From the NCBI GenBank assembly GCA_937910785.1, contig CALDLG010000103.1:1-25482 (forward strand): a DNA stretch of 25,482 nt. The letters run 5' to 3'. Source of the DNA: an uncultured Lachnospiraceae bacterium (GTDB taxonomy: Bacteria; Bacillota; Clostridia; Lachnospirales; Lachnospiraceae). The position numbers were made by a program, and so were the translations under genes. Of the stretch, positions 7,288 through 13,624 are shown in pieces; positions within the stretch are counted from its first letter, which is position 1, and each line of letters begins with the position of its first letter. The notes beneath the pieces were generated by a model. It was given only the letters and a program-made list of their open reading frames with translations. It did not search any database and was not told where the DNA came from.

Positions 7288-7860
7288 TTATTCTTTCTCA
7301 CGCATTTCCTTCTCCCGGCCCAGAAAAGCCTCATAAGCCGCCTGCTGCTTTTCCCAGATCTCTTCCGCCGGGATGCCGGGCTCCGTCACCGCAAAAATCG
7401 TGCCGATGCCGATCGTATAAATCAGCATATTCAGATGCAGCTCTTTCGCCTGTTCTATCCCAATCCGCAGCTTTTGCGCAATCCATCCTGCCGTTTCCGG
7501 ACTGGCCTCGGCCTCATACAGATCATCAAAAGAGCGGATGCCTTCCCGTCTGTGCAGAATGAACAGTTTAAAAAGATGCGCCTCTTCCCTGGCAAGCTGC
7601 ACATATGCCCGCCCTGTACTGCGGAAAGGATCTTCTGTGTCAATCCTTTCTGCGGTATACGCCCGCACAAACTTTTGTACCCGTTCCATAACATCCTGCC
7701 GCAGTCCGTCCATATTCCGGCAATAGCTGTAAATCGGCTGCACCGAGCATCCGAGCCGGTGGGCAATATTTTTCACAAGCACCTGTTCCATACCGCCCTC
7801 TCTTGCCAGCTCAAAGGCCGCATCCACGACCATTTCCTTCGTAATTCTCTGCTTTGGCAT
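7288..7860 (-). CDS. TetR/AcrR family transcriptional regulator
   Basis: The 190-residue protein begins MPKQRITKEMVVDAAFELAR and has the TetR helix-turn-helix at about residues 28-48 (VLVKNIAHRLGCSVQPIYSY). The C-terminal domain resembles the WHG-type TetR_C group (AREEAHLFKLFILHR). The ATG at 7860 has AGGG seven bases upstream; an earlier in-frame Met at 7896 would lie within a hairpin and lacks a ribosome binding site. It is the first gene of a two-gene unit with the flavodoxin. Upstream are two adjacent hairpins and then a 35-bp palindrome over the promoter, which is the likely autoregulatory operator. The inducer is unknown; the flavodoxin partner suggests a quinone, nitro compound or redox stress, which is inference. 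Confidence 0.92.
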   Translation of the reverse strand: MPKQRITKEMVVDAAFELAREGGMEQVLVKNIAHRLGCSVQPIYSYCRNMDGLRQDVMERVQKFVRAYTAERIDTEDPFRSTGRAYVQLAREEAHLFKLFILHRREGIRSFDDLYEAEASPETAGWIAQKLRIGIEQAKELHLNMLIYTIGIGTIFAVTEPGIPAEEIWEKQQAAYEAFLGREKEMREKE

Positions 7861-7890
7861 ATAAATACCCTGACCTTTCTCTCCATTACA

Positions 7891-7938
7891 GAACAAAATG
7901 CCTTCGGCATTATGTTCGGAAGAACCTTCGGTTCTTCC
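7891..7938 (-). repeat. Two adjacent hairpins with matching CCGAAGG apices in the mRNA leader
   Basis: The first dyad, 7891-7917, has 12-bp arms with one mismatch around a 3-nt loop. The second, 7918-7938, has perfect 9-bp arms GGAAGAACC/GGTTCTTCC around the same TTC loop. They touch end to end and sit in the leader between the promoter and the TetR start. They would fold in RNA of either strand. No T-tract follows, so they are not ordinary terminators. Confidence 0.6.
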
Positions 7939-7969
7939 ACGCTGTGTCAGAATTTCCTATTAAACAAAA

Positions 7970-8028
7970 AAACTACTTATATAAACGCTTTATATAAGTA
8001 GTTTATATTACTTTCGTATTCTTGTCAA
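7970..8028 (-). promoter_or_regulatory. Promoter with 35-bp palindromic operator for the TetR-flavodoxin unit
   Basis: The palindrome at 7970-8004 has perfect 16-bp arms (AAACTACTTATATAAA and its complement) around CGC. On the minus strand TTGACA (8023-8028) with a 17-bp spacer leads to TAAACT (8000-8005); TATAAA at 8002-8007 with a 15-bp spacer is an alternative -10. The -10 region overlaps the edge of the palindrome, so repressor binding would block initiation. On the minus strand the palindrome is also followed by seven T's, so attenuation is a second possibility. Confidence 0.7.
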
Positions 8029-8134
8029 GAGAAATGCATATCTCCGCAGGCTACTCTGACATGGAGGATGTGTGTGAAAAGAAAGGGGCAAATCATCAAA
8101 CGCTTAATACAAAACCGATATATTCATCAGATTT

Positions 8135-9700
8135 TTACGGAACATAATGTTCTTCAATTTGGGTTATTTCCCCATTTTCCACCAGAATTGTATAGGGTAT
8201 CCATTCGTTTTGCCCGCCGCGCTCCTCTAATAATTTGAAGAAATCATCGGACGACATTTCCATTGGTTGATATGAATTTTCCCAATCCAGTACATTGATC
8301 TCACAGACTGATGACAGAACATATTTTTCTACTGCTTCCTCCTGATTATATACGGAGAAACCGCCCGGCGCATCATCTTCCGTAATTCCCAGTTCCTCTG
8401 CCCTGTCACCCGGCACTTCCACCCATTCCACTCTGTCAAAGCTGATGCTGCCCTCTTCTATTCCCTTAATATATGCCATCGTTTCAAATGTTGTTTCCTG
8501 CGCCGGGACTGTCTGCATATCCGTATCCTTCCCCGGTTCAGATTCCTTCCGCATATCTGCATCGTTATCGTCTGATGCGTCTGCCTGTATGGCAGCAGGA
8601 TTCCTTGCAGCCACATTGCCAGCTTCCGAATCCGTCTGTGCCGGTTCTTCCGAAGAATCAGTTTTCATTGTGGAACACCCAACCAGCATTCCCGAAATTA
8701 AGGTAATACTGACAGCGCATATGCAAAGCAATAAACCATTTTTCTTTGGTGATCCGGTTAATATATTTTTGAACCGTCTTTTCATAATCTTCTTGCCTCC
8801 ATAAAATTGTGTTGTTAAAACAGTTCCTTTTTTATGCTGCCTGCTGAAAGTGGAAAACAAAGTTTCCGTATATGCTTTCCGCTCAGCGTAAGCGGTTTGC
8901 TGAATCACTTTCTCGTCGCATGATAATTCCATATCAATCACGGCTTCTTTTTGCATCATATAGATCAAAGGATTGAACCAGTGCAGGGCATTGGCAATCA
9001 CAAAAAAAAGCTTACAATAAATATCATGGCGTTTCACATGTACAAGCTCGTGTTTCAGAACAAATCGCAGTTCTTTCCTGCTATAATCGCAATCCGGCAA
9101 AACCAGCACCGGTTTCAGGAAACCAATAACCATTGGACTTTCTGCTTCTTTATATCTCAGAATTCTGACATCCGGCTTCATCTGCAATTCCCCTGACAAT
9201 ATGCAGACCTGCCGTAAAATATGCTCCTCTTCCACAACAATCCCTTTTTTGTGAATCTGTCTTTTATAATGCAGGAAACTGCATATATGTACGGACAGGA
9301 AAAACAGGCAGCCCGTTAACCACAGATAAGCAATCAGGTCTAACAGGGTAAGTTTTAAAGGTTTTTGTCCCGTCTGCGGCAGTATTTTAGCAGCATTTCC
9401 ATGATTGCCGTCTATCGGTTTGTTATCAGATTGTATCGGCAATATTGTCCCGGTGTTATTTTCATGGTTTGTCTCAACAGGCGCCGTAATCTGCTCCGGA
9501 ACATGAATTAAGACCTGCGGAAACGGAATGTTCATATGAAATGGAATCGTCAGACGGACGGCAATCACTATCCACATCAGATATTTCCACTTTACCGCAT
9601 ATCTTTTATTCAGAAACGGTGTAAAAAGGAGCAGAAAAATGATAACAGGGCTTATTGATATGGAGATTGCGAAAATACTTAAAAATAAATTTGTTACCAT
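8135..9700 (-). CDS. BlaR1/MecR1-like M56 family membrane metallopeptidase
   Basis: This 521-residue protein has hydrophobic helices at about 8-30, 40-55 and 118-143, and then the cytoplasmic zinc-peptidase motif HELVH at 217-221, within FVLKHELVHVKRHDI. EAVIDMELSCDEKV gives the third zinc ligand region. A fourth membrane segment around 320-342 leads to an extracellular domain of about 170 residues. That domain is not a penicillin-binding sensor; it resembles acidic domains found in clostridial lipoproteins. M56 proteins normally cut a BlaI-type repressor when the sensor binds its ligand. No BlaI gene is adjacent; only a 22-codon frame overlaps the start. GGAGG lies seven bases before the ATG. 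A consensus promoter with two operators stands upstream, so a BlaI-like repressor must act in trans or has been lost. Confidence 0.9.
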   Translation of the reverse strand: MVTNLFLSIFAISISISPVIIFLLLFTPFLNKRYAVKWKYLMWIVIAVRLTIPFHMNIPFPQVLIHVPEQITAPVETNHENNTGTILPIQSDNKPIDGNHGNAAKILPQTGQKPLKLTLLDLIAYLWLTGCLFFLSVHICSFLHYKRQIHKKGIVVEEEHILRQVCILSGELQMKPDVRILRYKEAESPMVIGFLKPVLVLPDCDYSRKELRFVLKHELVHVKRHDIYCKLFFVIANALHWFNPLIYMMQKEAVIDMELSCDEKVIQQTAYAERKAYTETLFSTFSRQHKKGTVLTTQFYGGKKIMKRRFKNILTGSPKKNGLLLCICAVSITLISGMLVGCSTMKTDSSEEPAQTDSEAGNVAARNPAAIQADASDDNDADMRKESEPGKDTDMQTVPAQETTFETMAYIKGIEEGSISFDRVEWVEVPGDRAEELGITEDDAPGGFSVYNQEEAVEKYVLSSVCEINVLDWENSYQPMEMSSDDFFKLLEERGGQNEWIPYTILVENGEITQIEEHYVP

Positions 9701-9762
9701 TGTTTTTCCTCCAAATCATCCAAAAATTTTCTAAGCTCATCCATATCCGAATCTTTTTTCAT
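9694..9762 (-). CDS. 22-codon ORF overlapping the M56 gene start; possible blaI remnant or leader peptide
   Basis: A short frame starts at 9762 with AGGGGAG four bases upstream and ends at 9694 within the first bases of the M56 gene. It encodes MKKDSDMDELRKFLDDLEEK and two more residues, an acidic helix. In BlaI-BlaR1 operons the repressor gene occupies exactly this place, and BlaI proteins end in a charged Glu/Leu-rich helix. This could therefore be the tail of a deleted blaI fused to its original start, or a coupling peptide that brings ribosomes to the next start. Both readings are inference. The frame is too short to claim a functional protein. Confidence 0.4.
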   Translation of the reverse strand: MKKDSDMDELRKFLDDLEEKQW

Positions 9763-9810
9763 CTTGCTCCCCTGACTTTTTCATGATCTTATTCAATGCT
9801 TCTCATCTCC

Positions 9811-9859
9811 ATTATACGATTGTATAATCAATTATACGCTCGTATAATCGATATGTCAA
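9811..9859 (-). promoter_or_regulatory. Consensus sigma-A promoter with twin palindromic operators
   Basis: On the minus strand TTGACA (9854-9859), a 17-bp spacer and TATAAT (9831-9836) form a fully consensus promoter. Two 18-bp palindromes with identical outer arms ATTATAC/GTATAAT lie at 9811-9828 and 9831-9848, 20 bp centre to centre, so on the same helix face. One covers the -10 box and spacer, the other the start site. Such a strong promoter with tandem operators implies tight repression, as in BlaI-type control. Confidence 0.85.
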
Positions 9860-9895
9860 TCGTTACCGGAAACAAAATCTCCACACGCACTGACA

Positions 9896-10663
9896 TTAAG
9901 ATAACATATTGACAATCAGAACTGCCGCGCCAATCAGCAGCAGAATCACGCCTACAATGCGATTTAATACCTTCGGCTCGGATTTGTTGGCAATCTTCGC
10001 TGCAATGAGTGCAAACACAAGCGTAGAAATGACACATAGAATAAGCGCCGCCATATCCGGAAGCCCACCGATGGCAAAATGACTCACGGAACCGGTCAGG
10101 GCAGTAAATGCCATAATAAACACGCTCGTTCCGACAGCAGTCTTTAACTCATATCCCATAACCGCAGTTAAAAGCAGAAGCATCATCATCCCGCCGCCGG
10201 CACCGACAAATCCGCAGATAAATCCGACCATTGACCCACAGATAACAGACTGTACAATCCGCTTGTTCCTGCTCGCAGTGCCCATGCTCTCTTTGGTTGC
10301 CGCCACCGGTCTGACAATAAACTTAACTCCAAGCAGCATCGTCATAACGGTGCTGAAATTGCCCATAACCGAATGGGGGAGCCGACTCGCCACCCAGCTT
10401 CCGACAACAGTGAACAATAATACGCAGATCATCATGATCAGCCCGTTGCCCACATCAATATTTTTATTTTTCTTATAAGTAGCCGCACTGACTGCACTGG
10501 CGAGAACATCACTTGCCAGGGCGATTCCTACCGCCGAATAAGGCTCAAAATTCAAAAAAGCAATCAGCATCGGGGAAATAACGGCAGCAGCGCTCATCCC
10601 GGCAAAGCCGGTTCCAAGGCCGGCTCCAAGACCGGCCAATATACAGATAATGATCTTAAACAT
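9896..10663 (-). CDS. TSUP (TauE/SafE) family permease
   Basis: This 255-residue membrane protein has about eight helices. It begins IIICILAGLGAGLGTGFAGM and has the second-half repeat GSMVGFICGFVGAGGGMMML; the two Gly-rich repeats mark the TauE/SafE (TSUP) family. Members move sulfite, organosulfonates or other small organic anions across the membrane. The substrate is not visible here. AAGGAG lies about nine bases before the ATG. The start overlaps the last eight bases of a MarR-type fragment (10656-10880), so the pair was once a coupled regulator-transporter operon. With the regulator apparently broken, the permease may now be expressed without local control. Confidence 0.9.
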   Translation of the reverse strand: MFKIIICILAGLGAGLGTGFAGMSAAAVISPMLIAFLNFEPYSAVGIALASDVLASAVSAATYKKNKNIDVGNGLIMMICVLLFTVVGSWVASRLPHSVMGNFSTVMTMLLGVKFIVRPVAATKESMGTASRNKRIVQSVICGSMVGFICGFVGAGGGMMMLLLLTAVMGYELKTAVGTSVFIMAFTALTGSVSHFAIGGLPDMAALILCVISTLVFALIAAKIANKSEPKVLNRIVGVILLLIGAAVLIVNMLS

Positions 10664-10880
10664 GGGAAATTTCTCCTTTCTTTAAGGATGCCTTCAGTTC
10701 AACAATATTTTCACCGATCAAATCCGGATCGTTCTGAAATCTGCTCATATCCTCCTCGCCCATTCCAACAGTCAATGCAGAATAGAAATTCCGTATAACA
10801 TTACGCCCTTTTTCAATTACAGGCTGTGCTTTTTCCGTACAGGCATGACGGATTGACCTTCTGTCTCCCGGAAACGCCAT
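10656..10880 (-). pseudogene. Remnant of a MarR family regulator (C-terminal part only)
   Basis: The 74-codon frame begins with the end of a MarR winged helix (GDRRSIRHACTEKAQPVIEKG), normally at about residue 85-100 of a 145-residue MarR protein, and continues with the typical dimerisation helix (NIVELKASLKKGE). The first half, including the recognition helix, is missing. The ATG at 10880 follows a TGA directly and has no ribosome binding site, so the frame is probably not translated independently. Upstream at 10920 a short frame MNSLGG ends in a stop and could be the original start of the gene, which would imply an internal deletion. An 8-bp inverted repeat spans the break. The identity is inferred from the characteristic DRRS wing motif and is fairly sure. 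Confidence 0.7.
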
Positions 10881-10896
10881 TCACAGCATTTCCGGG
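10867..10896. repeat. Inverted repeat at the MarR break point
   Basis: CCCGGAAA (10867-10874) and TTTCCGGG (10889-10896) are perfect 8-bp arms around a 14-nt loop. They lie exactly where the MarR reading frame begins to be recognisable. No T-tract follows on the minus strand. On the plus strand ATTTTAT follows, which is weak for a terminator. Confidence 0.5.
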
Positions 10897-10952
10897 ATTT
10901 TATCCGCCGAGCGAATTCATCCTGTACTTAACAGATCAGAAATCCTTTATTC

Positions 10953-11402
10953 CTACATTTTATGAATATACATTCTTGTCATTTCAGGTTCTTCATCCCC
11001 CTGTACCATACACAGAAATTTCCAATCATATCTTTCATAAAAGGATGTGTGATCCGTAACAAGATATAACGTATCGATTCCCAGATTATGCATATCCTCA
11101 CACACATAGTTCAAAAGCATTCCGGCAATTCCCCTGCGGCGATATTTGTCTTCCACATATACCGCGCACACGTTTGGCGTCAGATCCCTGCGATTATGAA
11201 AGTCATTTTCAATCACACCCAATCCACCGATTATTTGTCCGCAATCAACTGCAACATACCATTGCGGAATGCTATGTTGATTTTTTATACAATCCTGTAT
11301 GCTCTCCTGATATGCCTCCAGGGGAATCCCCCATTTCTGATGAAACCATTGTGCGGCCGTAACCGCCATATCAGGATTTTCTCTTATCCTCAGAATTTCC
11401 AT
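10953..11402 (-). CDS. GNAT family N-acetyltransferase
   Basis: The 149-residue protein fits a single GNAT domain. The acetyl-CoA pyrophosphate loop is VYVEDKYRRRGIAGMLL at about residues 82-98 (R-x-x-G-x-A pattern), preceded by the beta strand NVCA and followed by GIDTLYLVTDHTSFYERYDW, the usual motif B with a Tyr near the C-terminus. GNAT enzymes transfer acetyl from acetyl-CoA to an amine; the acceptor cannot be predicted. GAGG lies six bases before the ATG, and a TTGACA/CATGAT promoter is placed 50-75 bases upstream. The next frame on this strand is the MarR fragment 72 bases downstream, with no clear terminator between, so the TSUP permease may now depend on this promoter. Confidence 0.9.
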   Translation of the reverse strand: MEILRIRENPDMAVTAAQWFHQKWGIPLEAYQESIQDCIKNQHSIPQWYVAVDCGQIIGGLGVIENDFHNRRDLTPNVCAVYVEDKYRRRGIAGMLLNYVCEDMHNLGIDTLYLVTDHTSFYERYDWKFLCMVQGDEEPEMTRMYIHKM

Positions 11403-11448
11403 CTTTGTTCCTCTCTCCTTCCATATCTGTCATCGTCCGACTGTCTCT

Positions 11449-11477
11449 ATCATGATCTTTTTTCGGTTTTCTGTCAA
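11449..11477 (-). promoter_or_regulatory. Sigma-A promoter of the GNAT gene
   Basis: On the minus strand TTGACA (11472-11477), a 17-bp spacer and CATGAT (11449-11454) lie 47 bases before the ATG. A second TTGACA farther upstream with a 16-bp spacer to CATGAT is a possible alternative. Confidence 0.65.
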
Positions 11478-11588
11478 TCGCCTGACCACGTAAAATCATG
11501 TCCGTCTCGCTATGACTGTCAATAAACCGAACTGTTCCCAGACGGAGGATTCTGCATCCATGGGCCGGCCGCAGAATTTATCTTATCC

Positions 11589-11642
11589 TTGCTGATTTCA
11601 CCGGACGGGAGTATAATACCCTTGTCTACAAACTCGTTTGTA
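11589..11642 (+). promoter_or_regulatory. Promoter with 16-bp palindromic operator upstream of the second GNAT gene
   Basis: On the plus strand TTGCTG (11589-11594), a 17-bp spacer and TATAAT (11612-11617) are followed by the palindrome TACAAAC-tc-GTTTGTA (11627-11642), which sits at the expected start site. The size suits a MarR- or TetR-type repressor. The rest of the 374-bp gap at 11403-11776 holds the divergent GNAT promoter, a TTCTGC/GCAGAA hairpin near 11550, and a leader of about 150 nt with no supported gene. Confidence 0.6.
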
Positions 11643-11776
11643 TGTCGTTCTCTTTTTCATACGCATGATTTTAACTATTTTGCCACCCTTGCCCCAAAAG
11701 CGGGCCTGTGGGAAGTAATAAGACGTTTCCCGTCATACGTTCAATAAAAAAGAAAGGTACCCCGGAGAAAACCATC

Positions 11777-12295
11777 ATGATCATACGCCCCGCAGACATT
11801 CAGGATTTTACCCCCATCATGGACATCTATTCCTTTGCCAGAGAACAAATGCGCCGTTCCGGAAATCCGAATCAATGGGGAACGGACCGGCCGCTCCCGG
11901 AAACGGTCCGCGGCGACATCCTAAGCAGACAATCCTATGTCATCACAGAGCAGCGCCGTATCTGCGGCGTTTTCGCGTTTATCACCGAACCGGAACCAAC
12001 CTATCAGGTCATTGAAAACGGCAACTGGCTAAATGACGAACCATACGGCACCATCCACCGCATTGCCAGCAACGGGCAGTGCCGGGGAATTTTGGCCGCC
12101 GCCCTTTCCTTTTGTGAACAAAAAACAGACAATATCCGCATCGATACCCATGACGACAATCGAATCATGCAGCATCTTCTGCCAAAATATGGCTTCCTGC
12201 GGTGCGGCTATATTTATATAGAGGATGGCAGCCGGCGGATCGCTTATCAGCGGGTTTGTGCCGCTGATGGGAATTTTTATTTTCCAATTTCATAG
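11777..12295 (+). CDS. GNAT family N-acetyltransferase
   Basis: The 172-residue protein begins MIIRPADIQDFTPIMDIYSF, a standard GNAT first strand and helix. It has a middle GVFAFITEPEPTYQ strand, IHRIASNGQCRGILAAALSF as the acetyl-CoA loop region, and IRIDTHDDNRIMQHLLPKYGF, the motif B with the typical NRIMQ and final KYGF-x-x-CG. This subgroup is close to uncharacterised clostridial GNATs with an N-x-W-x-x-x-x-P motif (NQWGTDRPLP). The ATG at 11777 has GGAG nine bases before it; an in-frame upstream ATG at 11708 lacks a ribosome binding site. A promoter with a palindrome lies about 150 bases upstream. The acceptor is unknown. The next unit, with its own promoter, starts 42 bases after the stop. 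Confidence 0.9.
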   Translation: MIIRPADIQDFTPIMDIYSFAREQMRRSGNPNQWGTDRPLPETVRGDILSRQSYVITEQRRICGVFAFITEPEPTYQVIENGNWLNDEPYGTIHRIASNGQCRGILAAALSFCEQKTDNIRIDTHDDNRIMQHLLPKYGFLRCGYIYIEDGSRRIAYQRVCAADGNFYFPIS

Positions 12296-12336
12296 GCGAA
12301 ATAATGATAACACAGTATTCAATTTCTGTAAACCGG

Positions 12337-12365
12337 TTGACGAAAATCATCCAAACAGGTATGAT
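12337..12365 (+). promoter_or_regulatory. Sigma-A promoter of the cobalamin riboswitch transcript
   Basis: TTGACG (12337-12342), a 17-bp spacer and TATGAT (12360-12365) place the transcript start near 12372, one or two bases before the riboswitch closing stem. The agreement between promoter and aptamer edge supports both calls. Confidence 0.75.
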
Positions 12366-12372
12366 AGGAAAT

Positions 12373-12536
12373 GGACTGTCCGGGGAAACAGGTGAAAATC
12401 CTGTACGAGCCCGTCGCCGTAAGGCATCTGTGAAACACCTCGAATCTGACCCGAAGCCACATGCGGGAACAAGCCATTGGAATCCTTCCGAGAAGGCCGT
12501 TTTGAGGCATGCCAAGTCGAAATATCCGGTCAGACC
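12373..12536 (+). promoter_or_regulatory. Cobalamin (vitamin B12) riboswitch
   Basis: The conserved B12-box region is visible: GGGGAAACAGGTGAAAATCC near 12382, followed by a GCCCGTCGCCGTAA arm, GACCCGAAGCC, and GCCATTGG (12473-12480). The closing stem pairs 12373-12383 (GGACTGTCCGG) with 12526-12536 (CCGGTCAGACC) at 9 of 11 positions. No terminator with a U-tract follows before the gene. A CTTCTCTT stretch at 12538-12545 could pair with the AAGGAG ribosome binding site, so control is probably translational. In this family, cobalamin binding shuts down the downstream uptake or synthesis gene. Confidence 0.9.
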
Positions 12537-12600
12537 ACTTCTCTTCTACAGCCGCGAGCGCCGGCCTTGAGGGAAAATAAAATGAAAAAGGAGAATGATT

Positions 12601-13059
12601 ATGATGAAAAAAACGAATCAAACCAGAAAATATTCGTCATTCATCCTTTGTATGGTGCTGATTGTGGCTATGGCACTCTCTGCAACAGGTTGTAATGGCG
12701 GCGGAGAAACCGCTGTGTCTTCCGGCACGGAAGCAAATGCCTCCCAGTCTGAAAACACCGTACTTGGTGAAGGCAGTGTCTCCTTTCCTTTTACCGTCGT
12801 AGATCAGGACGGAATGGAAACGCAGTTCGAAATCCATACCGATCAGGCAATCGTCGGAGACGCCCTGGAAGAACTGGGACTGATTGCCGGAGAAGAAGGC
12901 GATTACGGTCTGTATGTCAAAACAGTAAACGGCATCACCGTAGATTATGATGCGGACGGCAAATACTGGGCCTTTTATATCAATGGCGAATACGCCGCGA
13001 CAGGGGTCGATTCCACGCCCGTCACCGAGGGCGAAAGCTATACCTTTAAGGTAGAATAG
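12601..13059 (+). CDS. DUF4430-domain lipoprotein, probable surface cobalamin-binding protein
   Basis: The 152-residue product has a lipoprotein signal: Lys/Arg-rich start, hydrophobic core ILCMVLIVAMAL, and lipobox LSATGC with the Cys at residue 31. After a Ser/Glu linker comes one compact domain with VVDQDGMETQFEIHT, ALEELGLI, YWAFYINGEYAATGVDS and ESYTFKVE. These are hallmarks of DUF4430, the fold of the C-terminal domain of transcobalamin and intrinsic factor. I start at 12601, where AAGGAG is seven bases upstream. It directly follows the cobalamin riboswitch and precedes an ECF substrate-binding component by 22 bases. The natural reading is a membrane-anchored receptor that hands cobalamin to that transporter. 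Direct B12 binding is inference from family and riboswitch. Confidence 0.88.
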   Translation: MMKKTNQTRKYSSFILCMVLIVAMALSATGCNGGGETAVSSGTEANASQSENTVLGEGSVSFPFTVVDQDGMETQFEIHTDQAIVGDALEELGLIAGEEGDYGLYVKTVNGITVDYDADGKYWAFYINGEYAATGVDSTPVTEGESYTFKVE

Positions 13060-13081
13060 ACCGGTTGGGGAGGCATGGCAG

Positions 13082-13621
13082 ATGAAGCTTTCGATCAGGG
13101 AAATTGCCGTTTTCGGGATGCTCGGTTCCGTTATGTATGCTTCCAAAATGCTTATGGAGATGTTCCCTAACATACATCTGCTTGGCGTATTTACGATCGC
13201 CTTTACGGTCGTTTACAGAAAAAAGGCATTGTATCCGATTTATACTTATGTGATTTTAAACGGTATTTTCTGCGGCTTTGCCGCATGGTGGATTCCCTAT
13301 TTATATCTGTGGACCGTCCTGTGGGGCGCAGTCATGCTTCTTCCGCAGAAAATGCCAAAAGCCATCCGGCCTTTGGTCTATATGACAGTATGCGCGGCAC
13401 ACGGCTTTTTGTTCGGAACGCTCTATGCACCAGCTCAGGCGTTGCTATACGGTTTAAGTTTCCAGGGCATGATCGCATGGATCGCGGCGGGGCTGCCCTT
13501 TGATATCGTTCATGGCATCAGCAATTTCTGGTGCGGCATTTTAATCCTTCCGATTATTTCGGTTCTGAAGCTGGCGGAAGGAACCGGCGGAAATCCTGCC
13601 GGCAGCATCCACAATTTATAG
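13082..13621 (+). CDS. ECF transporter S component, probably for cobalamin
   Basis: This 179-residue integral membrane protein has about six helices, as in ECF substrate-binding (S) components. It begins KLSIREIAVFGMLGSVMYAS, with the N-terminal AxxxA-like helix that docks to the T component, and has conserved WW and W residues in IFCGFAAWWIPYLYLW. GGAGG lies eight bases before the ATG, and it is the second gene of the riboswitch operon. No ATPase or T component is encoded here, so it is a group II ECF system using a shared energising module elsewhere. Riboswitch control and the DUF4430 partner point to cobalamin or a precursor as substrate; it may be the protein called CblT, but I do not assign the symbol. 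Confidence 0.87.
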   Translation: MKLSIREIAVFGMLGSVMYASKMLMEMFPNIHLLGVFTIAFTVVYRKKALYPIYTYVILNGIFCGFAAWWIPYLYLWTVLWGAVMLLPQKMPKAIRPLVYMTVCAAHGFLFGTLYAPAQALLYGLSFQGMIAWIAAGLPFDIVHGISNFWCGILILPIISVLKLAEGTGGNPAGSIHNL

Positions 13622-13624
13622 CGA

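Noticed and set aside
7189..8001. Long plus-strand frame of 270 codons across the TetR-flavodoxin region
   Set aside because: It runs antisense to two well-recognised genes, its product has no recognisable domain, and it lacks a ribosome binding site.
8061..8147. Plus-strand frame of 28 codons (MEDVCEKKGANHQ...) after the M56 gene
   Set aside because: It has no ribosome binding site and overlaps the 3' end of the M56 gene. No promoter or similar gene is evident.
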